This document shows, one piece after another, positions 7,980 through 16,286 of a DNA stretch of 64,000 nt (position 1 is the first letter of the stretch; each line of letters begins with the position of its first letter). Source of the DNA: an uncultured Clostridia bacterium (lineage in GTDB: Bacteria; Bacillota; Clostridia; Christensenellales; Pumilibacteraceae); NCBI GenBank assembly GCA_944372345.1, contig CALVYT010000038.1, positions 141,068 to 205,067 of the forward strand, written 5' to 3'. A program made the translations under genes and the position numbers. The notes beneath the pieces are model-generated. The model was not told the origin of the DNA, did not search any database, and saw only the letters and a program-made list of their open reading frames with translations.

Positions 7980-8823
7980 AATAATAGACGGAAAGGCGCT
8001 TTCCGCGTCGATCAGGGAGAACATAGCCGCCGAAGCGAAGCGGTTTGAAAGCGAGTACGGCAGGAAAGTAGGGCTTGCCGTTGTCAAGATAGGCAATAAT
8101 CCTGCGAGCGAAGTCTATGTGCGAAACAAGATCATCGCCTGCGAAAAGACGGGCGTGCGTTCGTTTTCTCACGATTTGCCGGAGAGCGTCGGTGAGGACG
8201 AAGTGCTGGCGCTCATAGACGAGCTTAACGGTAACGGTGAGGTGGACGGCATACTCGTCCAGCTTCCGCTGCCGAAGCATCTCAACGAAAAGAAGATACT
8301 CGCGCGCATACTGCCGCAAAAGGACGCTGATGGTTTTCATGTCGTAAACGCGGGCGGGCTGATGCTCGGACTGCCCTGCACCAAGCCTTGCACTCCCGCC
8401 GGGATAATCGAACTGATAAAGTCCACGGGAACGGAGATAGAGGGAAAGAACGCCGTGGTGATAGGTCGCAGTAATATAGTCGGCAAGCCGTGCGCTATGC
8501 TGCTCCTTGCCGAGAACGCTACGGTGACGATCTGTCATTCCCGCACGCGCGATCTCGGATCGATCACCCGCAACGCGGATATCCTCGTTGCCGCGGTGGG
8601 AATAAAAGAATTCGTCAAAGGTGATATGGTCAAGCCCGGAGCCGTCGTGATCGACGTCGGCATGAACAGAGCGGACGGAAAACTGTACGGCGACGTGGAT
8701 TTCGCCGCAGCGAGCAAAAAAGCGGCGTATATCACGCCCGTCCCCGGCGGAGTGGGACCGATGACCGTTACCATGCTGCTTAAAAATACCGTAGAGGCGG
8801 CGTTCAGATGCAAAGAAGACTGA
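7972..8823 (+). CDS. folD: Bifunctional methylenetetrahydrofolate dehydrogenase / methenyltetrahydrofolate cyclohydrolase
   Basis: 283 residues, normal length. FolD interconverts 5,10-methylene-, 5,10-methenyl- and 10-formyl-tetrahydrofolate, feeding purine and formyl-methionine synthesis. Visible signatures are [13 protein letters not shown] (catalytic lysine in the conserved YxxxK region), [11 protein letters not shown], the NADP-binding [12 protein letters not shown] and the C-terminal [11 protein letters not shown]. The start overlaps the nusB end and the 3' end overlaps xseA by 16 bases, so all three are cotranscribed. Confidence 0.97.
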   Translation: MAEIIDGKALSASIRENIAAEAKRFESEYGRKVGLAVVKIGNNPASEVYVRNKIIACEKTGVRSFSHDLPESVGEDEVLALIDELNGNGEVDGILVQLPLPKHLNEKKILARILPQKDADGFHVVNAGGLMLGLPCTKPCTPAGIIELIKSTGTEIEGKNAVVIGRSNIVGKPCAMLLLAENATVTICHSRTRDLGSITRNADILVAAVGIKEFVKGDMVKPGAVVIDVGMNRADGKLYGDVDFAAASKKAAYITPVPGGVGPMTVTMLLKNTVEAAFRCKED

Positions 8824-10007
8824 CCGTTTCTCAGCTCAATTCGTATATCTCCGGCGTGTTTGAGGACGAATTCGTGCTTCACGACGTCGTGGTGCGCGGA
8901 GAGATATTCGAGCTGAAGGTCATGGGCGCGCGCACGTTCTTTACGCTTAAAGAGGGCGGGTGTACGCTGAACTGCGTTTCTTTCGCGCGGATAGGCGGAG
9001 AAGCGGGTATGAACGCGGACGTGACTGGTACCGTCACGTTCTATGCTAAAAGCGGCAGGGTATCATTTGTCGCGGAAAGTCTGCGCGTTGCGGGAGAGGG
9101 GGAACTGCTCCTCGAGCTCAAGAAACTGAAAGAGAAGCTCGAAGCAGAAGGACTGTTCGCGAACCGTCCCGCGCTGCCCGCCGTGATACGCAAAGCCGCG
9201 GTAGTCACGAGCGAATACGGAGCGGTAATCCACGACATCCTTTCCGTTTGCGGCGAAAGCGACCCGGCGATAAACATATGTGTCTGCGACGTCAGAGTGC
9301 AGGGTACGGACAGCGCGGAAGCGATAGCGCGCGGTATAGCCGACGTGAACGAATACGTCTTGGACGCCGACGTGATCGTCGTTGCGAGGGGCGGCGGTTC
9401 CGCGTCCGATCTTCAGCCGTATAATACGGAGATCGTGGCGCGCGCCGTGGCGTCCAGCCGTATCCCCGTGATAAGCGCGGTGGGGCATGAAACGGATTAT
9501 ACGCTCTGCGATCTGTGCGCATCCGCGCGGGCGGGCACTCCGTCCATCGCCGCGGCGATGATATGCGCGCCGTGGGCGGAGCGGACCGCACGCGTGCTCG
9601 ACGCTGCGAAAGCGCTTGTGCGCGGCGTCGAAAACATATATTCAGAACAAAAACACGGTATTTTATATAGTGCTATGCGTGTCATATCACTCGGAGAGCG
9701 CCTTACGGAGCGCAGAACGTCGTATGTCAAGGGTCTGCTTGCGAAAATAAGCGCGTTGGCGGACGCCGCATTATCAAGGCGCAGAGAGCGTCTTGCGGCG
9801 GTCGGAGCCGCGCTCGAAAAGCTGGATCCGCTGAAAATTTTGTCGCAGGGATATGCGAAAGTGCTGCGCGGCGGAGAGGAGCTTTGCGGTTCGGACGGGC
9901 TTTCGGCGGGCGACGAAGTGACGGTCGTTATGCGCGACGGCAGATTCACCGCGCGGGTGACGAAAACGGAGGTCGGAAATGACGGACGGAAAGATAGAAG
10001 AGCTTGA
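8808..10007 (+). CDS. xseA: Exodeoxyribonuclease VII large subunit
   Basis: 399 residues. The N-terminal OB-fold ([17 protein letters not shown], then [10 protein letters not shown]) precedes the nuclease region, with [48 protein letters not shown] and the conserved [12 protein letters not shown]. With XseB it degrades single-stranded DNA to oligonucleotides. It overlaps both folD and xseB. Confidence 0.96.
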   Translation: MQRRLTVSQLNSYISGVFEDEFVLHDVVVRGEIFELKVMGARTFFTLKEGGCTLNCVSFARIGGEAGMNADVTGTVTFYAKSGRVSFVAESLRVAGEGELLLELKKLKEKLEAEGLFANRPALPAVIRKAAVVTSEYGAVIHDILSVCGESDPAINICVCDVRVQGTDSAEAIARGIADVNEYVLDADVIVVARGGGSASDLQPYNTEIVARAVASSRIPVISAVGHETDYTLCDLCASARAGTPSIAAAMICAPWAERTARVLDAAKALVRGVENIYSEQKHGILYSAMRVISLGERLTERRTSYVKGLLAKISALADAALSRRRERLAAVGAALEKLDPLKILSQGYAKVLRGGEELCGSDGLSAGDEVTVVMRDGRFTARVTKTEVGNDGRKDRRA

Positions 10008-10191
10008 AAAGATAGTTGCGGAACTCGAGCGCGAAGGAACGACGCTCGAACGCGGAATGGAGCTGTTTGAAAAGGGCATCGCGCTGACGCGCGAATGTCT
10101 GGACGAGCTCGGCAGGAGCAAGGGCAGGATAACCGAGCTGAAAAAACAGATGGACGGTATGCTGGAAACCGCATACGGCGAAGAAGAATGA
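9979..10191 (+). CDS. xseB: Exodeoxyribonuclease VII small subunit
   Basis: 70 residues of helical sequence with the family landmarks [13 protein letters not shown] and LERGMELFEKGIALTRECL. It is the multi-copy helical partner of XseA. It overlaps the end of xseA by 29 bases and ispA by four, so its stoichiometry is presumably set by coupled translation. Confidence 0.95.
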   Translation: MTDGKIEELEKIVAELEREGTTLERGMELFEKGIALTRECLDELGRSKGRITELKKQMDGMLETAYGEEE

Positions 10192-11030
10192 ATAACAACG
10201 GGTTTGCAAAACAATACGAAAAACTGCGCGAGGAATGCGAACGCACTCTGGAAGCGGCAATACCCGACGGCGTGCCGGAAAAGCTGCAGAAGAGCATGAG
10301 ATACAGTCTGCTCGGGGGCGGCAAGCGGTTGCGCCCGGCGCTCTATCTTGCCGTGATACGTTCTTACGGCGAAGAGCCGTCGGACGAGGATCGCAAGACC
10401 GCCGCCGCGATAGAGTGCATCCACTCCTATTCGCTCGTCCATGACGATCTTCCCGCTATGGATAACGACGATCTTCGACGCGGCAGACCTTCCAACCACA
10501 AGGCGTTCGGTGAGGCGACCGCGCTGCTGGCAGGCGATGCGCTGCTCAATCTCGCGTTTGAACTGCTTTCGGGCTGCGCGTGCGCGGACGCGAGGTACGC
10601 CCGTATAATGAAGCTGATCGCGGAGCGGTCGGGCGCGCTCGGTATGATAGCCGGACAGGCTATCGAGTTCGATGCCGATCTTGCCGCCGCGGGCGAGAGC
10701 GAGTTTTCGGGGATAGCGCGGTTAAAAACCGGAAAACTGATCGAAGCTGCGGTGCTCGGCGGCTGTATCGCCGCGCGCAAAGAGCGCGAAATAGGCGCGT
10801 GGACGGAATATTCGGAAAATTTCGGCAGGGCGTTTCAGCTCCGTGACGATATGCTGGACGTCGGAGGCGGGGAAAGATCTCTTGCCTCCGTGCTCGGCGA
10901 CGGAGCGGAAGCCGAACTCGAAGCGCTTTGCCGTGCGGCTCTTTCCGCATTGGAAAAGACGGGCGGAGATACGGAGTTTTTGCGCGGACTGACGAAGTCG
11001 GTCTTGCTGCGCTCTTCGGACGGATTGTAA
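10188..11030 (+). CDS. ispA: Farnesyl/geranylgeranyl diphosphate synthase family
   Basis: 280 residues, a little short. It condenses isopentenyl diphosphate with allylic diphosphates to make C15/C20 precursors of undecaprenyl phosphate and quinones. Seen: GGGKRLRP, the first aspartate motif VHDDLPAMDND, GDALLNLAFELL, MIAGQ and the second aspartate motif LRDDMLD. After that motif the usual GK-x-x-x-x-D-x-x-x-x-K-T segment is missing; the chain goes straight to GGGERSLASVLGDGAEAELE, a contraction of roughly a dozen residues. The start lies in an ATGA overlap with xseB and the stop overlaps the dxs start. Confidence 0.92.
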   Translation: MNNNGFAKQYEKLREECERTLEAAIPDGVPEKLQKSMRYSLLGGGKRLRPALYLAVIRSYGEEPSDEDRKTAAAIECIHSYSLVHDDLPAMDNDDLRRGRPSNHKAFGEATALLAGDALLNLAFELLSGCACADARYARIMKLIAERSGALGMIAGQAIEFDADLAAAGESEFSGIARLKTGKLIEAAVLGGCIAARKEREIGAWTEYSENFGRAFQLRDDMLDVGGGERSLASVLGDGAEAELEALCRAALSALEKTGGDTEFLRGLTKSVLLRSSDGL

Positions 11031-12856
11031 TGGCATATCTTGAAAGAGTAAATTCTCCCGCGGATCTCAAAAAACTCGACATTTCCGAACTGAAAAAATA
11101 TGCGGAAGAGGTGCGGGAGTATATAGTAAAGGTCGTCGGCAAAAACGGCGGGCATCTTGCGTCCAATCTCGGGGCGGTGGACCTCACCGTCGCCATGCAT
11201 TACGTTTTCGACTGCCCGCGCGACAAATTCATTTTCGACGTCGGTCACCAGTCGTATACGCATAAGATAATAACCGGCAGGCGGGACGCTTTTGCCGGGC
11301 TGCGGACGGACGGCGGCATAAGCGGATTCGAGAATATGTCCGAGAGCGGGTACGACGCGTTCACGACGGGGCACAGCAGCACCTCGCTTTCCGCGGGGCT
11401 GGGCATAGCGAGGGCGCGAGATCTCGCGGGGGAAAAGTTCGACGTGGTCGCCGTTATCGGCGACGGAGCATTCACGGGCGGAATGACGTATGAGGCGCTT
11501 AACGACATAGGCGCGTCGCAGACCCGTATGCTGATCATTCTGAACGACAATGCGATGTCCATCTCCCGTAACGTGGGGGCTATTTCGTCGTATTTCAAAA
11601 AACTGCGGCTCAGCCGCAGATACAAGGTGCTGAAAACCAAGTTCAAACGCGGCATAGACGGAATCCCGCTGCTCGGTCCCGCGCTCGTGCGCTTTACGGA
11701 AAGGGCCAAGAACGCCGTTAAAAAGCAGGTGATCCCCGCGCGTATGTTCGAGCAGCTCGGGATCAGGTATTACGGCGCGTTCGACGGGCACGACATCGGG
11801 GAACTCGTTTATATCCTCGAACAGATAAAGAACGTGAGCGCGCCCGTGCTCCTTCACGTCGTGACGCGAAAGGGGAACGGATTTTATGAAGCGGAGCACG
11901 ATCCCGTCAAATACCACGGAGTGACGGGAGAAAAGGAAAACATACTGAAATTTTCCGACGTCGCGGGAGAAACGCTCGTGCGTCTCGGAGAAAATGACGA
12001 GCGCATCGTCTGCGCGAGCGCGGCTATGATCCCGAGCACGGGGTTGTCCGCTTTCAGAGAGCGCTTCCCGAAAAGATGCTATGACGTCGGTATCGCCGAA
12101 CAGCACGCCGTAACGATGTGCGCCGGGCTTGCCGCGTCGGGATATAAGCCGTATCTTGCCGTATATTCGACGTTTTTACAGCGCGGATTCGATCAGATAT
12201 TGCACGACGTGGGTATAAACGGGCTTCCCGTGCGTTTTCTGATAGACAGAGCGGGCGCGGTCGGCGCGGACGGCGTTACGCATCAGGGACTTTTCGATCT
12301 CGGATATCTTTCCGCGGTGCCCGGAATGTGCGTTATGGCTCCGCGGTGCGGGAACGAACTGCGCAAGATGATAGAATGGTCGGCGGGATATTCGCAGGGA
12401 CCCGTCGCGATCAGATATCCGAAAGGTTATGCGGAATCGGCGGAAACGGAAACGGCGGACATAGAATACGGCAAGTGGGAGGAACTCTCCCGTTCGGACA
12501 ACGGCGTATGCATCATAGCAGTCGGTCCGAATATGATAGAGCTTGCCCGAGGGATAGACTGCCGCCTGATCAACGCGCGTTTCGTCAAGCCGCTCGATAC
12601 GGATATGCTGCGCAGCGTGGCGGGTAATGGCAACCTCGTCGTGACGCTGGAAGAGAACGTCGTGCGCGGCGGATTCGGGGAGAGCGTGCTCGATCGGCTG
12701 AACGTGATCGGAGCGGAGTGCGAGGTCGTCAACCTCGGTTTCGAGGATAAATTCTGCGACGCGCGCACGGTTTCCGCGGCTTTTGCGGGCAGCGGACTGA
12801 CGGCGGAGCGGCTTCGCGGTATCGTTTCCCGCTTTCTTTCGTCCAAACAAAAGTAA
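11030..12856 (+). CDS. dxs: 1-deoxy-D-xylulose-5-phosphate synthase
   Basis: 608 residues. A thiamine diphosphate enzyme joining pyruvate and glyceraldehyde 3-phosphate, the first step of the MEP isoprenoid pathway. Seen: FDVGHQSYTHK, TTGHSSTSLSAGLG, the ThDP motif GDGAFTGGMTYEALN ending NDN, and in the pyrimidine domain DVGIAEQHAV and AGAVGADGVTHQG. Length is normal. It follows ispA directly (TAATG), and the same pathway reappears at 33105 (ispH). The tlyA gene often found next is absent. Confidence 0.97.
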   Translation: MAYLERVNSPADLKKLDISELKKYAEEVREYIVKVVGKNGGHLASNLGAVDLTVAMHYVFDCPRDKFIFDVGHQSYTHKIITGRRDAFAGLRTDGGISGFENMSESGYDAFTTGHSSTSLSAGLGIARARDLAGEKFDVVAVIGDGAFTGGMTYEALNDIGASQTRMLIILNDNAMSISRNVGAISSYFKKLRLSRRYKVLKTKFKRGIDGIPLLGPALVRFTERAKNAVKKQVIPARMFEQLGIRYYGAFDGHDIGELVYILEQIKNVSAPVLLHVVTRKGNGFYEAEHDPVKYHGVTGEKENILKFSDVAGETLVRLGENDERIVCASAAMIPSTGLSAFRERFPKRCYDVGIAEQHAVTMCAGLAASGYKPYLAVYSTFLQRGFDQILHDVGINGLPVRFLIDRAGAVGADGVTHQGLFDLGYLSAVPGMCVMAPRCGNELRKMIEWSAGYSQGPVAIRYPKGYAESAETETADIEYGKWEELSRSDNGVCIIAVGPNMIELARGIDCRLINARFVKPLDTDMLRSVAGNGNLVVTLEENVVRGGFGESVLDRLNVIGAECEVVNLGFEDKFCDARTVSAAFAGSGLTAERLRGIVSRFLSSKQK

Positions 12857-12883
12857 AAATCACGCAAAAAGTCGGGATAAAAT

Positions 12884-12913
12884 CTTGCATAAATATGAAT
12901 TTTAGTGTATAAT
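12884..12913 (+). promoter_or_regulatory. Promoter of nadK-argR-recN, very close to the start codon
   Basis: TTGCAT (12884-12889), an 18-base spacer and a perfect TATAAT (12908-12913). Transcription is predicted to start about seven bases after the -10 element, at the A of the nadK ATG (12920), so the mRNA would be leaderless. Confidence 0.75.
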
Positions 12914-12919
12914 CTTACT

Positions 12920-13753
12920 ATGCTCGTTGGAATATACGCAAATCCCGACAGGGACATAGGGCTCGGCTTTACCCGTAAACTGATACGGCGCCTTTCGGAA
13001 AGGAACGTCGGTTTTGTCGTTCACGATTCCGTTTCCGACAAACTCGACGGCGTGCGTTTTTTCGGCAGCGACTGCGATCCGCGTCCCGACGTCATACTTT
13101 CGCTCGGCGGCGACGGCACCATACTTTCGGCGATAAATTTTGCCGCGCCCGCGGGTATTCCCGTTATGGGGGTGAATCTCGGCGGAATGGGATTTCTGAC
13201 CGCCGTGACGGCGGACGAAAATGCGATAGACGACGTTGTAAAAATGCTTGTTGACGGAGCGTACTCGGTCGGAGAGCGTTCCATGCTGTCCGTGACGGTC
13301 GGCGGCAAAACGTATATCGCGCTCAATGAGATGGTTTTTTATAAAGGCAGTCTCGGCAAAACGGTCAATATGGAAGTACGGGTGGGCGGCTCTCACGTCG
13401 CGCAATACAAAGCCGACGGTTTCATCGTCAGTACGCCGACGGGTTCGACGGCGTGGGCGCTGTCGGCAGGAGGCCCTATCATATGTCCGGACGTGCCCTG
13501 TCTGCTGCTTATTCCGATGAACTGTCATCAGCTGTCCGCACGTCCCGTTATCGCTGGTGACGTAGATCCGGTGACCGTACTCGGCGGAGGTCCGGGCAGT
13601 ATAATAGCGGACGGCAACGTGATAGCCGAAAACGCGGAGGGAATGACGGTTCGGCTCTCCGAGTGCAAGGCAAAACTCGTAACGCACGACGGGTTTGATT
13701 TTTACGGAAGGCTTACACGTAAACTCGGACTCGCAAAATGGGAGGGGAGATAA
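12920..13753 (+). CDS. nadK: NAD kinase
   Basis: 277 residues. It phosphorylates NAD to NADP. Signatures: the LSLGGDGTIL nucleotide-binding loop, GVNLGGMGFL, LNEMVFYKG, and the DGFIVSTPTGSTAWALSAGG block. The start at 12920 is preferred over an in-frame GTG at 12905, which overlaps the promoter -10 box. No Shine-Dalgarno precedes the ATG. The stop overlaps the argR start (TAATG). Confidence 0.95.
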   Translation: MLVGIYANPDRDIGLGFTRKLIRRLSERNVGFVVHDSVSDKLDGVRFFGSDCDPRPDVILSLGGDGTILSAINFAAPAGIPVMGVNLGGMGFLTAVTADENAIDDVVKMLVDGAYSVGERSMLSVTVGGKTYIALNEMVFYKGSLGKTVNMEVRVGGSHVAQYKADGFIVSTPTGSTAWALSAGGPIICPDVPCLLLIPMNCHQLSARPVIAGDVDPVTVLGGGPGSIIADGNVIAENAEGMTVRLSECKAKLVTHDGFDFYGRLTRKLGLAKWEGR

Positions 13754-14199
13754 TGGCGAGAAATGCAAGGCATTTCAAAATACTCGAAATAATAGAAGAA
13801 AAGCCGATCGAAACGCAGGAAGAGCTCGCGTCGGCGCTTGTTGCGGCGGGCTACAACGTCACGCAGGCAACGGTTTCGCGCGACATAAAGGAACTCGGAC
13901 TGATCAAGATCAACGACGGCGGCAGGCAGAGGTATGTGCGCGAGGGCGGGAAAGAGAAGAACTTTCTTTCCAATATCGCCAATATCTACCGCAACGCCGT
14001 GCTGTCCATAACGTCGGCGCAGAATATCGTTATAATCAAGACAGTTCCGGGCGGAGCGTCCACCGTCGGAATGAATATCGACAGAATGGACGAGCCGGAG
14101 ATACTCGGCTGCGTGGCGGGCGACGATACCGTGCTCGCCGTGACGCGAACGACGTCTGCCGCCGAAAGAATGGCGCACAGACTGCGGGAGATGCTCTGA
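13753..14199 (+). CDS. argR: Arginine repressor ArgR/AhrC
   Basis: 148 residues, the normal size. An N-terminal winged helix-turn-helix (ETQEELASALVAAGYNVTQA then TVSRDIKELGLIKI) binds ARG boxes. The C-terminal domain (VIIKTVPGGASTVGMNID, residues about 94-111; GCVAGDDTVLAV) makes the hexamer and binds arginine. The start at 13753 is set by GGAGGGGAGA just upstream; an earlier ATG at 13738 lacks such a site. Next to recN, as in many Firmicutes. Confidence 0.96.
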   Translation: MARNARHFKILEIIEEKPIETQEELASALVAAGYNVTQATVSRDIKELGLIKINDGGRQRYVREGGKEKNFLSNIANIYRNAVLSITSAQNIVIIKTVPGGASTVGMNIDRMDEPEILGCVAGDDTVLAVTRTTSAAERMAHRLREML

Positions 14200-14200
14200 T

Positions 14201-15916
14201 ATGCTCGAACGCATAACGATAAGCAATCTTGCTCTCGTGCGCGACGCGGAGCTGGAATTTTCGGATAAACTCAACGTGCTCAGCGGTGAAACGGGCGCGG
14301 GAAAGTCCATAGTCGTGGACGCGCTCATGCTGCTGCTCGGCGGCAAATACGACAAGACAATGCTCAGTTACGGCGCCGACGGCGGGTATGTCGAAGGCGT
14401 TTTCGGTTTTTCGTCACCCGAAAAAGCCGCTTTTCTCGGCGAGTACGGCATAGACGCGGAGGACGGAATGGTCGTGCTCCGCAAGTTCAATGCGGACGGC
14501 AAAAACGACGTGCGTATCAACGGGCGCAGTTATACCGTCAGAATGCTCCGCGAGATAATGGGGCGGTTCGTCGATATATGCGGACAGAACGAGTATCAGA
14601 TACTCGGCAACAAAAGCGAGCACGCCGCAATGCTCGATTCCTACATAGGCGCGCCCGCGGACGAGCTGATCTCGGCGCTGTCGGACAGATATTCGGAATA
14701 TATGCAGACGCGTAAACGCGCGGAACGGCTCGGGAATGCGGAACAGCGTTTGCAGCGCATCGATATGCTGACTTATCAGATAAACGAGATCGAGAGCGCG
14801 GCTGTTCGCGAGGGCGAAGAGGACGAGCTGCTCGATTTCCGCACGCGCGCGATGCATTCGGAGAAGATAAAATACGCTCTGGACGGAGCGGAAAGCGCAC
14901 TGTCGGGAGAGAACGGCGCGCTCGACAAATTATACGAAGCGCAGCGGTCCTTGTCGTCGGTGACCGGACTTTCGGACGCTTACGGAGAGATAGGCGAGCG
15001 GCTCGGCAGTCTTGCCGTCGAAGCGGAGGATATTGCGCAGACGGTCCGCGGACTGCTCTCCGACGTGGATTTTGACGAAGCGGATCTTGAAAAAGCGGAA
15101 AGCCGCATCGCGCAGCTGCGCTCGCTGCGCAGAAAATACGGCGATCTCGAAACGCTTTCGGACAGGCTCGCCCGTATGAACGAAGAGCTTGCCGAGCTTT
15201 CGGCGGGCGACGAAGAATATGAAAGACTGCGAGCGGAGGAGAAAAGACTGCTCGGCGAATGCCGCGCGCTTTGCGAAAAACTTTCTTCGCTCAGGCGGGA
15301 TAAGGCGATGGATCTCGAGCGGGACGTAAAAGCGGAACTCGGCGGACTGGGAATGGAGAACGCGGAATTCAAAATGGCGTTCGCGCCGCTGCCGCCCGAG
15401 GACGGGTTCGAGGGCGCGTTCGGTCCGCGCGGAGCCGACGACGTGGAATTTTTACTGTCGCCGAATCCCGGACAGCCGCTGCTGCCGCTTGCGAAGATAA
15501 TTTCGGGCGGCGAAATGTCGAGATTTATGCTCGCTCTAAAAGTGGTATCCGGTCGCTACGGCGGCGTGGAGACCATGATATTCGACGAAATAGACACAGG
15601 TATCAGCGGGCGAACGGGACTGGAAGTCGCGGAAAAACTTGCCGATATTTCACGGACGAATCAGGTTTTTTGCGTAACTCATCTGCCGCAGATCGCGTCT
15701 ATGGCGGACGTGCAGTATTTTATAGAAAAGACTACCGACGGCTTTACGACGAGCACCTGCGTGCGCAAACTCGATCGAGAGGGGATGATAGACGAAATAA
15801 CGCGTTTGTCGGGCGCGGGAGGCGTAAGCGCGAATGCGCGTAAAGCGGCGGAAGAACTCAAAAAATGGAGCGACGACTATAAAGCGGGAGCCGCTGCCGT
15901 GGATAAACGCCGATAA
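14201..15916 (+). CDS. recN: DNA repair protein RecN
   Basis: 571 residues, normal length. RecN is an SMC-like ATPase acting early in double-strand-break repair. Seen: N-terminal Walker A GETGAGKS, long coiled arms (residues about 160-370), the ABC signature IISGGEMSRFMLALK, Walker B MIFDEIDTGISG and the D/H-loop VFCVTHLPQIA. It starts one base after the argR stop. The terminator at 16139 probably ends this operon. Confidence 0.97.
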   Translation: MLERITISNLALVRDAELEFSDKLNVLSGETGAGKSIVVDALMLLLGGKYDKTMLSYGADGGYVEGVFGFSSPEKAAFLGEYGIDAEDGMVVLRKFNADGKNDVRINGRSYTVRMLREIMGRFVDICGQNEYQILGNKSEHAAMLDSYIGAPADELISALSDRYSEYMQTRKRAERLGNAEQRLQRIDMLTYQINEIESAAVREGEEDELLDFRTRAMHSEKIKYALDGAESALSGENGALDKLYEAQRSLSSVTGLSDAYGEIGERLGSLAVEAEDIAQTVRGLLSDVDFDEADLEKAESRIAQLRSLRRKYGDLETLSDRLARMNEELAELSAGDEEYERLRAEEKRLLGECRALCEKLSSLRRDKAMDLERDVKAELGGLGMENAEFKMAFAPLPPEDGFEGAFGPRGADDVEFLLSPNPGQPLLPLAKIISGGEMSRFMLALKVVSGRYGGVETMIFDEIDTGISGRTGLEVAEKLADISRTNQVFCVTHLPQIASMADVQYFIEKTTDGFTTSTCVRKLDREGMIDEITRLSGAGGVSANARKAAEELKKWSDDYKAGAAAVDKRR

Positions 15917-15921
15917 ATTTA

Positions 15922-16090
15922 CCGATAATAGCGTAAACGGCAGGGTTTTTGTATATTATAACGTCGCGATGATTTTTCGATAACTGCGGAAGGCCGGTAG
16001 TCTTTGCATATAACGGCAAACGGCGGCAAATTTCCGGATAACTGCATAAACGATGGGTATTCTTGCATATAACGGCAGGTTTTTGCCCGT
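15922..16090. repeat. Three imperfect tandem repeats of about 55-58 bp after recN
   Basis: Units begin at about 15922, 15978 and 16035. Each opens with GATAAT/GATAAC followed by a GCG/GCA step and carries, roughly 20-25 bases on, TTGYATAT then AACG (units two and three share TTGCATATAACGGCA exactly). No reading frame runs through them. The function is unknown; they could be a protein-binding array or a decayed element. Together with the terminator this accounts for the 370-bp gap between recN and spoIVB. Confidence 0.65.
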
Positions 16091-16138
16091 GAAAGGTGCG
16101 GATCGGAGCTGTTGTTTCGATTTTGCGGCCGATATGTG

Positions 16139-16173
16139 CCGCCCGCCGAATACGATATTCGGCGGGCGGTTTT
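16139..16173 (+). terminator. Strong terminator after recN
   Basis: A perfect 14-bp GC-rich stem (16139-16152 with 16156-16169) with a CGA loop is followed by TTTT. It lies 220 bases past recN and 114 bases before spoIVB, separating the housekeeping operon from the sporulation gene. Confidence 0.85.
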
Positions 16174-16286
16174 ATACGATATATTCGGCGAAGTGATTTC
16201 TGCGCTGTCACGGACGGATCTGCGGAGCGGTTGAAAAAATTTCCTTTTAAGACGCGGAATACGGACGGCGGCGCGGCGGCATTACT

